NCBI GenBank assembly: GCA_021805205.1
Contig: JAJZFV010000016.1
Location: forward strand, 1 to 64,000
Length of the DNA: 64,000 nucleotides
Direction of reading: 5' to 3'
Source: Actinomycetes bacterium
Lineage (GTDB): Bacteria; Actinomycetota; Acidimicrobiia; Acidimicrobiales; Acidimicrobiaceae
Position numbers and translations under genes: made by a program. Of this stretch, positions 43,411-52,970 are shown one piece after another; within the stretch, counting starts at the first letter, position 1, and each line of letters starts with the position of its first letter. A model generated the notes under the pieces. The model did no database searches, was not told the DNA's origin, and saw nothing but the letters and a program-made list of their open reading frames with translations.

Positions 43411-46400
43411 TTAACGGATGGTGGAGTAACCTTCTCGTGGTTGAGTCATCAAGTCAACTACGTCGATATTCGACGAATCAATAACCGATACACCAGCGGA
43501 TAGAAGCGGGTCTACCATAGACGGATCGGTGACCTTAGTGGCGACAATCCGAACTCCCCTCTCCTTGGCGATCGCCAATAGAGTTGAAAGTTTTGTTGGA
43601 GCGGGTCGATTTGAGTCGCCAATGGCTTCAGCGGCTTCAATTGCAAAGTAGGTGACGACTGGTGAGCAAAGGTCGTAAAAGCGGGTCTGTCGATCTTCAA
43701 CCCCAGTTATCATTACCTCAATGCGATACCTTATGGCCAGTGCAATCAGCGACACCATAAGTTCTTCTTCGCTTGCAAGCCTCTTTGCTGAGACCGACAA
43801 AACGATCCTCTTATCTAGCTGATACCTGGCGATGATCTTGTCGAGGGCGCCAGAGATTCGCTCCTTCGCATGAACCGAGACATCATCTACTGGAATTAGA
43901 AATTTTGCGCCTCTGTTTTCTCCGCACTTTGAAATGGTAGTTGCGCTGCTTGAGGCCAACTCTTCGATGAGTGGAAGGTCGATTGCGCCGTCCTCGCGTA
44001 CTTGAAGTGATATTTGAATTAGCTCGAGCCTTGCATCGCTGTCGTTGTGGAGATACATTTCGCGATTTGCCGCTGAGTTTATGAACCCTCTTGGACCCTC
44101 GAACGACCTACTATCTCCAATTTCATTTGTTAACTCTGAGAGCGCAACCCTAATCTTGGCAATGTCAATGTAGTCGAGGCTAAAGCGGTAGTAGGGAAGA
44201 TATGTGACTTGAGCCTCTTGGATAAGGGTTTCTTTCGAATCTTCTCCGCTAGCTTGCTCCGGCGATGTGTGTTCGACTTTGGTGATGTCGACTATTAGTT
44301 CCCGATCGACTTCATCACCTTTTATTATCGCAGGGCTGCTAGTACCATTTCTTGCTAGTGTACGCCCACCGGAGCCATCTAAACTCCCTTCGCTTGCCCG
44401 TTCAGAGGTGGCAATGATAGTTCCAGGACCGAACCCTTCGCTGTAAGTTAGCCTGCTTCTCCCCTTTTTCTTCGAGTGATACATCAAGTTGTCGGCTCGA
44501 TCTAGCAGTTCGTCTCCGTTGAATTGACCTACAGCACTGGTCATTCCCATAGAGATTGAGACCGAAATCTTAGTAGAGTCGATCACGTAGGGTTCGTTGA
44601 GGCGATCAAAGGCTCGTCGGGCAATCTCAATCAAACTGGTCAAATCGGGAGAATCCTCTATAAGAACGGTGAACTCGTCGCCGGATATTCGAGCGACGGT
44701 ATCGCTTTCGCGGAATACTCTCGATAGGCGGTTTGAAATCTCTTTTAGGACATCGTCACCGAACCTATGTCCATAGGTGTCGTTTATCGCCTTGAAGTGA
44801 TCGATGTCAATGAAGATCACAGCGGTGCGTGCCCCACTTCGATCAGCCTTACTCGCTGCTACATTGAGTCGATCTTGAAACACATCCCTGTTGGGAAGGG
44901 TTGTAAGTGAATCTCGAAACGCCATCTCTCTAAAGCGTTCAAGGTTTAGTTTCTCTTGACGACGCAATTGATAGTTTTCAGTCACTAAGGTCGCGTTAAT
45001 TGCCCACTCGTTTGTGAGGTGACGCTCTAATGAGCTCCAAAAGGAGCGTTCATTGCTAAGAGTTGCGGCCGCGATTCCCACTAGCCCTTGAGAGGTATGA
45101 ATCGGAATTGCAACATAGGGCATTGAATTGGTAATCGACTCGACAAGCGGAGTGTATAGCTCAATATTGTGGGGCTCTACGAAAAATGGATGGTTACGCT
45201 CGTCGGAGAAGCCTGGCACGGCAACATCAGCAATATTCAGCCCTAGCAACACATTTCGAATTGACTTTAGAGACTCCATATTGTCGCCGGCGCAGGATAC
45301 GTCGGTGATCCTTTTGTTTGAATCTAGCTCCATGTAAATTGCTCCTCCCGATCCAAGGGAAGTAGCTAGTGAACGAGGTATAAATTCTCGGATCCCGTCC
45401 TGAGAAAGTATCGAGGTGGCTGCGTCGAGCATCATAGCCAGTGCGTCAGAGGCCTGTAGGCGCAGTTCTCTCTCGTAAAAGTCCAGAACCTGAGAGAACA
45501 GTATCGAGAGGTGAGCCACTAATTGGTCGACGCGAAGCAGGTCTTCAATTCCTAGCCAGTTTGCGTCATAAGGATTACGCATGACTAAGACACCGACGTG
45601 CTGATCTCCTCGGTTCAATGGGATGATAAGGCCGTCGTAGATGATGTCATCGCTTTTTTGTGACGCTGCAAGTATGGCGTCTTCGAAGCTATTCGTCAGC
45701 ACCTTAACCTGGTGTTGCCAAAGGGCGTCGGTAGCAATCGATTGGATCTCCTCGTAAGGTCCTTCTAGATGATGAACGCTAATTGGTCCGCTTTCGACGT
45801 CATCGCAGCCGACCAGCGGAATCAGTCGATCTCCGTCACCTGCCACGAAGGTGGAAGAACGAAAGCCAAAGTGTCTCGCGAGAATTCGGCAAATTTGATG
45901 GGCAATTTCTTCCCATGATTCGTTCGTAGCGACTATCTCTGAGAGTCTGGGGGTGAGTTTTTCAAGCGCCATTTGGCTTTGATTCGAAGTTCCTAGAAAT
46001 CTCAGAGAGGTGGTCTCCAGGTGATAGGTGATTTCGTTCAAGGGGCGACCGCTCCAGCCTTTAGCGCCTATTGCAACGATGACAAAGCTGCGGGTCAAAG
46101 ATGGAACAACGACTACGGCTTCACCTTTTTCGACAGAAATTGGGCTAATGCGTGATAATTCGGTCTTTACCTCGTGGTCAAGTACGAACGATCGACTTTT
46201 ACGAGATACGACGGATCCACTTAACTTTCCAAAGAGAGCAGGTGAGAAGTAATAGCGAGATTCTTCGACGAGTACTGTCTCGATAGGATTCTTTGCTCTT
46301 TCTAAGACCACTCGAATGCGATCGGGGAGTGAAAGATCGGCGATGAAGGCGTACTTTGCCTCTGATCCTTCAAGGATCTCAGATGCAACGATTCCGACTG

Positions 46401-46434
46401 TTTCGTCAATCGTTAGCGAATAGTCAACACCCAT
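43411..46434 (-). CDS. GAF-GGDEF diguanylate cyclase with degenerate EAL-like domain
   Basis: A cytoplasmic signalling protein of 1007 residues (numbers here from this start +4). An N-terminal DICT-like or unknown region spans about 1-155. Two GAF-like sensor domains follow (about 165-325 and 335-490), then a helix. The GGDEF domain spans about 510-665, with SGDEF at 588-592 and an intact inhibitory site RESD at 579-582 five residues before it. A low-complexity linker leads to residues 745-1005, which follow an EAL fold (VTYLPYYRF, IVLSVSAKRL) but lack the EAL motif and its metal acids. Cyclic-di-GMP synthesis is likely; phosphodiesterase activity is not. ATG 46434 suits GGAGGTGA better than GTG 46446. 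Confidence 0.87.
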   Translation of the reverse strand: MGVDYSLTIDETVGIVASEILEGSEAKYAFIADLSLPDRIRVVLERAKNPIETVLVEESRYYFSPALFGKLSGSVVSRKSRSFVLDHEVKTELSRISPISVEKGEAVVVVPSLTRSFVIVAIGAKGWSGRPLNEITYHLETTSLRFLGTSNQSQMALEKLTPRLSEIVATNESWEEIAHQICRILARHFGFRSSTFVAGDGDRLIPLVGCDDVESGPISVHHLEGPYEEIQSIATDALWQHQVKVLTNSFEDAILAASQKSDDIIYDGLIIPLNRGDQHVGVLVMRNPYDANWLGIEDLLRVDQLVAHLSILFSQVLDFYERELRLQASDALAMMLDAATSILSQDGIREFIPRSLATSLGSGGAIYMELDSNKRITDVSCAGDNMESLKSIRNVLLGLNIADVAVPGFSDERNHPFFVEPHNIELYTPLVESITNSMPYVAIPIHTSQGLVGIAAATLSNERSFWSSLERHLTNEWAINATLVTENYQLRRQEKLNLERFREMAFRDSLTTLPNRDVFQDRLNVAASKADRSGARTAVIFIDIDHFKAINDTYGHRFGDDVLKEISNRLSRVFRESDTVARISGDEFTVLIEDSPDLTSLIEIARRAFDRLNEPYVIDSTKISVSISMGMTSAVGQFNGDELLDRADNLMYHSKKKGRSRLTYSEGFGPGTIIATSERASEGSLDGSGGRTLARNGTSSPAIIKGDEVDRELIVDITKVEHTSPEQASGEDSKETLIQEAQVTYLPYYRFSLDYIDIAKIRVALSELTNEIGDSRSFEGPRGFINSAANREMYLHNDSDARLELIQISLQVREDGAIDLPLIEELASSSATTISKCGENRGAKFLIPVDDVSVHAKERISGALDKIIARYQLDKRIVLSVSAKRLASEEELMVSLIALAIRYRIEVMITGVEDRQTRFYDLCSPVVTYFAIEAAEAIGDSNRPAPTKLSTLLAIAKERGVRIVATKVTDPSMVDPLLSAGVSVIDSSNIDVVDLMTQPREGYSTIR

Positions 46435-46668
46435 GCCCGCTTTCACCTCCCTGTGGCGGATTAGACCCCAGCAGTCGATCTAATTACTCTTTGTGGTCAA
46501 TTATAACGAGCAGATGCGAGGTGAAGGAGTATTTTGGTACTTTTAGTGACAACAAATCGAAAATGATTTGATAAATGTGAGCATTCATTTACTTTCTGGT
46601 AGGTGTCGATTGAAAGACCGTAATGGCCTACTTTTCACTCGCGCAAGTTATGATTATGAGATGTCTCA

Positions 46669-46745
46669 GGGCACTTAGCTCAGCTGGTTAGAGCGCAGCC
46701 TTCACACGGCTGAGGTCGGGGGTTCGAGTCCCTTAGTGCCCACCA
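46669..46745 (+). tRNA. tRNA-Val (CAC)
   Basis: Cloverleaf: acceptor GGGCACT/AGTGCCC, D stem GCTC/GAGC, anticodon stem CAGCC/GGCTG around TTCACAC (anticodon CAC), T stem GGGGG/CCCTT with TTCGAGT and two G-T pairs. The discriminator A at 46742 is followed by an encoded CCA, unlike the other two tRNA genes here. Confidence 0.95.
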
Positions 46746-47369
46746 TTAGTGCCTTACTCAAACCCGTGACCTCAGATTTTATTGAGTCAGGAGACGAAAG
46801 GGCCTCCAAAAGCTTTCCTCAAGTAACCCCGAGGCCTGGATGGTCGAACGGGTTCCCTGTTTTTATTGCGATCCGTGATCATTGGTAACAGCATCCATCT
46901 TAAGGTACGGTAATTATCCCAAAATGATAGGGTATGGTGCTTGCAAACGACCGATGGTAGTCCAGCTATCAATGCGACAGCAGATTCATTGGCAAGGCAA
47001 GGTTGGAATCGGTGGCCTTAAAGGCGACAACATTTCACCGCAAGTTGTTCGACGTCGTATAGTTCTATTTGATCTACCTCTCCTCCCGTGGATCGATACG
47101 GGATCTACTTTCAGCTGACGTCTAGCACCAATTTGTTAGTTGTTTTACCTTGCGTATGGCTCCTTAGCTGGCTTGAACTGAGAGGTACCTACGTTGTCGT
47201 AGAAGCGTTTAGCAGATAACTGCGCCGCTGTCGTTGAGGAATTTTTTGTATTTCAAGTGCGGATTGGCAAAGTTGCGACCGAGTCGGAGTTACTTCTCCT
47301 CCTTTTGAGCGTGCATAACGGGAAGGAAGGTGGCCAAAGAGAAGGTTAATTGGCTGTTGGCGGCGGCCC
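46746..47369. other. 624-bp stretch without an intact gene
   Basis: Only short frames interrupted by stops on both strands. Some pieces read like decayed protein (forward strand near 47340, VNWLLAAALDEQGKYLPSIE), but I cannot assign a family. It directly follows a tRNA gene, a usual integration point, but I see no integrase or terminal repeat. Confidence 0.5.
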
Positions 47370-48822
47370 TAGATGAACAGGGGAAGTACCTCCCCAGCAT
47401 AGAAGAACGTGGACGACGAATTCATCGGAATTGTAAAGGCGGTCCTCGCTGACTGGCTGTAAGTTGTTGAAGTCGGGTCAGAGCTAGCTCTGGTTGGCTA
47501 GGGCAGCTATTTATTCTTTCTAACTCTTGAAGTGTGACCCAATGGTGCCCCTGGATGATCGAGTCTCCCCGGTATCCTTATGAGTCTTCTAATCAAACGA
47601 ACAAGGCGTTCGACCACTTTTAGACACCGACGAAGATGAAGGGGTCGCGGCAGTTTTTGGTACTTACTTCGAAGGTCAGATTCATCGGTCTGCTCAGCTC
47701 TGTGTCTTCATTGAATCGGTGGACGAAGGCGACTGCATCTCGACGAAGGTTGAGTGTGATTTTACCTTCGTCGCGAAACTCCTTAGATGACTGTTGAGCG
47801 CCCGAGTGCCTAGTATTTACCACTTGGTCCTTGCCAAAGACCATTCATTTTCACCTCGAAATTCACGGATTATGCCCCTGCTTTCACGAATGTCTAGGCG
47901 AAGTGGCGATATTGCTGTTTGATTTATACCTCGCAAGTATTTATCGCAGAAGGAAAGTTGGTACCCTCGACCTTTTCTCCGTAGAAGACCGCCCATTTTG
48001 GGCCGCGGTAGACGTATGCATAGCGATTTGCGGAACCAACCCGTTGAAATGGCCACATCGACCCGCCGCTGTGGTAGTTACTGTCCGAAGAGCAGGTGTA
48101 AACCAGCATTGGAATGGTTATCTTCGAGAGGTTTGTAGCAAGTGACTCCCACAATTGGTCCCTCAATGGATGTTTGTTACGTTCTCTAGAAACGTTCCTC
48201 TCGAGGCGTGCTACGCGCGAGGTTGGGAGGAGCCAAATCCTCGAGAACCCGGTCTCTTCTGCCCCTCCGGGTTTAAAGAAGTCCCTGTAGGCATCGGCGA
48301 ACCCCTCCCACGGTCATATTGCCTTTAGAGCAGGTGGATTTAGGGTGGCAACTTGGTACTGAGACATAGCCAGATACGAGACGCTCAGCCTTTTGACTCT
48401 GCCATCTGACCAAGGTTGGGAGGCGGTCGATTCGATCACTTGAGCTATGTCAACGGCCTCTGGTCTGACAAGATGAGTCCGTGCCCCTCTGATTTTCCTC
48501 CACCGCGAACATCAAGGTTGAATATTGCGTATCCTTGCTCGACCCACCACGCTGGGTCAGGCACCTTTCAACCGGTTTGGTTGGAAAGGCGAAGTGGTTC
48601 GGGTTGATTTGTGATCTAAAAATTGGGGTCTTATAGATCATTTGCCCCTCTGGTACTTTGGGATTTCGTCTTTGCCATAAGGGTGAGCGGAGATGAGTAC
48701 TGGAAATGGGCCAGAGCCAGTTGGGCAAGAGAGATTTAGAGATGAAGCTTCACTCCGTCTCTCAATCTGACAGATACATCCTCATCTTTTATGACACTTG
48801 TTGGGATGTCGTAGACACTCAT
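47370..48822 (-). pseudogene. CocE/NonD-family hydrolase pseudogene
   Basis: Segments of an X-Pro dipeptidyl-peptidase/CocE-type alpha/beta hydrolase follow each other in order in different reverse frames. They are VRLRDGVKL (near 48760), LISAHPYGKDEIPKYQ (48650-48710), AWWVEQGYAIFNLDVRGG (48490-48550), VSYLAMSQYQVATL and PWEGFADAYRDFFKPGG (48270-48370), YRGPKWAVFYGE (47990-48030), RLDIRESRGIIREF (47850-47900), FNEDTELSRPMNLTF (47660-47720) and SSTFFYAGEVLPL (47375-47420). In-frame stops sit at 48736-48738, 48638-48640, 48445-48447 and 48314-48316, with several frameshifts. The gene is dead in this copy; it would have encoded about 560 residues. Confidence 0.88.
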
Positions 48823-49643
48823 CGGAGTTTTGATTACGGCCTTTATTCGAGAAACTGAATACCAGACGAGCCGCTTTGATGCCGTTGACGGTACGTTGGT
48901 CGAGCCTTCACGCTGGCGGACCCATTTCTTTCTCGGCCAATTTAGCCGAAGTCCTACGCGCTAGCCCTGCTGGCGATTTCGACCTCTCGCACTTTCAACT
49001 CATTGAGACTAAGTTCTGCGCATTGCTCTTATATTGTAAGTTTAATTTATGTGGCGATTAAAACCAGGGAATTAAGATTTTTTGCCGCTCGTGTTTGACT
49101 TTGAAATATCGATATTCCAACTCTGTGTCGAATACACCGTTGAGCCTCTTCGAAAGCGTGTCTTATTCTCTGGGAGTCTGAACTGGATGCGATAACCATA
49201 AAGGGCAAAGAGTTTAAGCTACTACGTGTCGAGCGCACTTTAAAAAGTCTTATCGGAATCGGCCCCGCGATAGATGTTGTGCATTTGCAGCCTAGTTGTG
49301 TTTTTGCCGACGAAGATAGTTGTTGTATGTCTCGGAGATCGAAGATGCCGATAACAGGTTTTGAAAGACCGTAGCGTGCTCTTGGACGCCGAAGTCCAAT
49401 CTGCAACGGCCACAGTCCTCAAAGACTTCTAATCGGCTCCAATGCTAGATTTTATTGCGTTGCAACCGAGGAGTTGGGACGGTCTTTCCCGTCGGAACGG
49501 TTCTATCGTTTGTCGGTGATTTTCTTCGTTCACTAATCTGGTGCGTTTTTTCGGGTTAACAAAGAATGGTGAGGGTCAACACCTGTTTACTTTGGAAAAT
49601 GTATGTGGGCTAACCATAATAGGTACTTTTTTACCTCCTTCTC
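48823..49643. other. 820-bp stretch of probable gene debris
   Basis: No intact gene recognised. The longest frame (49047-49406, reverse) has a composition I do not trust as coding, and the forward reading SELDAITIKGKEFKLLRVER near 49170 is equally short. It is continuous with the hydrolase pseudogene and ends at the DUF2867 gene. Confidence 0.45.
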
Positions 49644-51134
49644 CTATTGTCGTCGGAGGTCGCGGGTAACCGCATCATCGGCGATTCCATCGAGCATCCC
49701 TGGAAAGACAAAAGTGTGAAACGGTGCGACTGAGTACCAGTAGAGCCTGCCAAGAAGGCCCTTGGGTGTGAAGCGTGCAGTTTGAGTAACTCGAAAACCA
49801 TCGGTCGAAGCCTCTTCTATCTCCCATTCGAGGGTCGCTTTTCCGGGAAGGCGCATCTCGGCATTTAGGATTAGCAACTTCTCTTGCACGACCTCGCTTA
49901 CTCTCCAGAAGTCGAGAGGTTCGCCTACGGCGAGAGTATCGGGGTTTCTTCTTCCTCTGCGAAGTCCCGGTCCCCCTACTACCTGATCAAGAATTCCCCT
50001 AACTTCCCATAAGAACTCGCCCCCATACCAGCCGTTGTCTCCACCGATCGCAGTGATGCTCTTCCATATACTCTCCCGGGATGCCTTTACCACTACGCTT
50101 CGAACGTCCGACAGCTTGGTGCCCCCGCTCCAAGGGGGATCCGTTGGGATGGCCGATGAAAAATCTAGGTCTGCGTCGTCGAATCGGGTTGGTATTTCAC
50201 TCCTGACCTCGGCGCCAAGTGCTCTTTGGATCGCTACGCGTAACGGCGTTTTGGGAAAATCCCCCAGTATAAGCGAGTTTGCATCGTTTACTAGAACCTG
50301 ATTCGCGAGTGATTCAACCAACGGCTTGGCAATTGATGAAGGGACAGGGGTTACAAATCCAACCCAAAGCGACGAGAGGCCGAGCGAGAGAAGCGGAAGG
50401 GTAACGATTCGCCGCTTAATCAATCCAGCCTCACCAGCGTAGATATTCATCATCTCGGCATACGTCACTTGATCTGGTCCGCCAATCTCGTAGATCCCCC
50501 CTATTGGATCACTAGATTCGATTGCATTGGTAAGGTAGGTTAGGACGTCTCGTATGGAGATTGGTTGACAGATCGTGCGTACCCATTTTGGGGTGACCAT
50601 GACCGGAAGAACTTCGGTGAGGTATCGGAGCATCTCGAAGCTTGCTGATCCTGATCCGATGATGACCGCAGCCCTAAGCTCAACGACTTCGGTGCCAAGA
50701 GCAGCTAACTCCTTGCCCACGTCGTGACGGGATTTGAGGTGTCGACTCAGCTTGGTTGAATCGTCTCCCAATCCTCCAAGGTAAACGATTCGTTTGACTC
50801 CCGCTTTTTGAGAGCTTTTTGCAAAGTTTCGTGCAAGCTCTCGCTCTCGATTCTCCCAGTCGTCGCCGTTACCGATGCTGTGAACTAGGTAGATAGCGAC
50901 TTCGATACCCCGTAGGGCTTCGGTTAAATCCTGGTCAAGGTTGCCCTTTACGATCTCCGCTTCACCAGCCCATTCGGCGGATTGAACCTTTGCTGGAGTC
51001 CTTAGAAGGCACCGCAAGTGATGGCCCTTGCTAATCAGTAGCGGTGCTAGTCGTCCTCCAACGTACCCAGAACTACCGGTCAAAAATATGTTCAATTGGC
51101 CCAACCTAACGCGTGTGGAAGATCCCCGTAGCAC
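49644..51134 (-). CDS. NAD(P)-binding SDR with C-terminal DUF2867 domain
   Basis: A 496-residue two-domain protein. The N-terminal atypical SDR/NmrA-like Rossmann domain (about 15-300) has IFLTGSSGYVGGRLAPLL, YLVHSIGNGDD, VYLGGLGDD and a GGIYEIGGPDQVTYAEM. The DUF2867 domain (about 330-490) has a SRPBCC-like pattern with WYGGEFLWEVRGILDQ and RRGRRNPDTLAVGEPLDFWRV. This architecture is widespread in actinobacteria but uncharacterised. GTG at 51134 is the longest start; TTGs about ten residues further in are possible. It is an intact gene at the edge of the debris region. Confidence 0.83.
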   Translation of the reverse strand: MLRGSSTRVRLGQLNIFLTGSSGYVGGRLAPLLISKGHHLRCLLRTPAKVQSAEWAGEAEIVKGNLDQDLTEALRGIEVAIYLVHSIGNGDDWENRERELARNFAKSSQKAGVKRIVYLGGLGDDSTKLSRHLKSRHDVGKELAALGTEVVELRAAVIIGSGSASFEMLRYLTEVLPVMVTPKWVRTICQPISIRDVLTYLTNAIESSDPIGGIYEIGGPDQVTYAEMMNIYAGEAGLIKRRIVTLPLLSLGLSSLWVGFVTPVPSSIAKPLVESLANQVLVNDANSLILGDFPKTPLRVAIQRALGAEVRSEIPTRFDDADLDFSSAIPTDPPWSGGTKLSDVRSVVVKASRESIWKSITAIGGDNGWYGGEFLWEVRGILDQVVGGPGLRRGRRNPDTLAVGEPLDFWRVSEVVQEKLLILNAEMRLPGKATLEWEIEEASTDGFRVTQTARFTPKGLLGRLYWYSVAPFHTFVFPGMLDGIADDAVTRDLRRQ

Positions 51135-51657
51135 TTCAAAGCTAACACGGGTTTCGATCTAATGCGATTATTGCCTCCAATTCGTCGTTGAGTGAGGTAG
51201 ATGTTTTTCTTCACTCGAGATTTTCGGCCTTTACAGGAGTTTTCTAACAGCTACCGCCTTTCGAGAATTCGAAAGGTTTCTCGAGGCCAAGTTTTTATCA
51301 GTGGAACGATCGCAAACTGGTGGAGTCTCGAATATCGAGTGAGCAAAGGTTGAAATCTGGCCGAACAAGGATTCTATGATTGCGGTGCACCACGTTTCGT
51401 CTTCTCAAAAATTTAGAATCGGAGTTTGGCCAAGGCGGCGGCGGCTTTGCAGAAACCAATTTGTATCTTTGCTTTGGAGATGAAATCGTCAAAAGATGTG
51501 TAATAATCAAGAACTATTGGGCCGTCAATGAATACCGAGCAATAGTAGTCCCACTTGTTGAATGGGATCTTCTGATTGATACCTCAGAGCCATTGCGGTC
51601 AATTGGTCGAACTAAAGGATTCTTGACGGGTCTGTGTTTTCTTTTTCGGGGGTAGCC
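51135..51657. other. 523-bp intergenic region
   Basis: Between divergent genes (DUF2867 protein and cytochrome P450). No credible coding frame, RNA or clear operator was found; it presumably contains the two promoters. Confidence 0.4.
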
Positions 51658-52923
51658 ATGGGGCAGTACAATTCAGGAGTCGATGAAACGGAGATTAATC
51701 TTTCGTCGCTGGGGTTTTGGTCACTTCCAAAAGAGAGTCGTGACCATGCTTTCGCACAATTGCGACAGAAGCGTCCAATCGCCTATTTTGATGAGCCTGA
51801 TTGGATGTTTACCTCGGACGGAAGGGGATATTATGCAGTTACTAAGTACGACGACGTCTTTTCTATATCCAGAAATCCAACCCTGTTCTGCTCCGGAAGG
51901 GGAGCGGTTTCGATTCCTGACTTACCACCGCAGTTCTTAGAGTTCTTCGGTTCGATGATCAACACCGACGATCCTCGCCATAGCCATCTGAGAAAAGTTG
52001 TTCTACGCGCCTTTACCCCGCGTCGCATAGAACTTCTGGATCAGCGAATTGAGCAGTTGGCTAAGACTTTGATCTCCGACGTTTCGCAGAGGGAGTCGGT
52101 GGACTTTGTAGCTGAGGCAGCATCGATACTTCCCCTCAAGATCATCTGCGAGATGATGGGCGTTCCCGCTGATTACGAAAAGTACGTTCTTGATCGATCG
52201 AATATCATTTTGGGTGCTTTGGATGAAGAGTTCCTACCTGCTGGAAAGACAGTCGAAGAGTCTCTGATTGTCGCAGCGGTTGAATTGACGGCTTTGATGG
52301 AAGAGATTGGAAAAGATCGAATCGCAAATCCAAAGGATGACATTACAACTTCCCTTGTGACTGCCTCAGTAGACGGTGAAGCTCTTAGTGCCTCGGAACT
52401 AGCGTCGTTCTTTATCCTATTGGTGGTTGCGGGTAACGAAACGACGCGAAATGCGATCGCCTGGGGTATGCATTGCCTCGACCGATTTAGAGATCAGCGA
52501 GATTTGTGGTTCAGCGACTTTGAAGCCATTAGCGCAACTGGCGTTGACGAGATAGTGCGATGGTCGTCTCCGGTGATCTTCATGAGGAGAACTGCCACGA
52601 CCGCAACTTCAATTAGGGGAGTGGAGCTGGCAGAGGGTGATAAGTTACTATTGCTCTATGGCTCAGCAAATCGTGATGAAGAGAAATTTACTGATCCCGA
52701 CAGCTTCATCGTCACCAGGAAAGAGAGTCGCCACCTCGGCTTTGGAGGTTATGGACCTCATCAATGTCTTGGAGCGCACTTGGCAAGGCGTGAGTTGCAT
52801 GCGATCTTTTCTGAGGTTTCACAAGTGATGCCAAACTACGAAGTAGTTGGAGAGCCGTCGTATCTCTTTTCTAACTTTATAAACGGAATAAAGCACCTCG
52901 AAGTAAAGCCTAACGCTATTTGA
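51658..52923 (+). CDS. Cytochrome P450
   Basis: A soluble bacterial P450 of 421 residues. The I-helix oxygen-activation motif is VVAGNETTRNA, the K-helix ExxR is EIVR, and the haem-binding loop is FGGYGPHQCLGAHLAR with the thiolate Cys. The opening FWSLPKESRDHAFAQLR and the ADVFSISRNP-like segment resemble the CYP124/125/142 group of actinobacterial lipid and steroid oxidases, but the substrate is uncertain. ATG 51658 with GGGGG upstream is preferred to an upstream frame start at 51634. No ferredoxin partner is adjacent. Confidence 0.92.
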   Translation: MGQYNSGVDETEINLSSLGFWSLPKESRDHAFAQLRQKRPIAYFDEPDWMFTSDGRGYYAVTKYDDVFSISRNPTLFCSGRGAVSIPDLPPQFLEFFGSMINTDDPRHSHLRKVVLRAFTPRRIELLDQRIEQLAKTLISDVSQRESVDFVAEAASILPLKIICEMMGVPADYEKYVLDRSNIILGALDEEFLPAGKTVEESLIVAAVELTALMEEIGKDRIANPKDDITTSLVTASVDGEALSASELASFFILLVVAGNETTRNAIAWGMHCLDRFRDQRDLWFSDFEAISATGVDEIVRWSSPVIFMRRTATTATSIRGVELAEGDKLLLLYGSANRDEEKFTDPDSFIVTRKESRHLGFGGYGPHQCLGAHLARRELHAIFSEVSQVMPNYEVVGEPSYLFSNFINGIKHLEVKPNAI

Positions 52924-52970
52924 TGGCGGTGAAACCTAAGGCAAACTACCTTAGAGGTCAGGACGGTTTT

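Noticed and set aside
49047-49406. Reverse frame of 119 codons
   Set aside because: Composition is Arg/Ser-rich without motifs, it has no ribosome site and lies in a decay zone with dense stops around it.
49468-49492. GGGAC...TCCC-like sequence
   Set aside because: The two halves are wrongly spaced compared with the boxes at 24758 and 26939, and it lies in gene debris.
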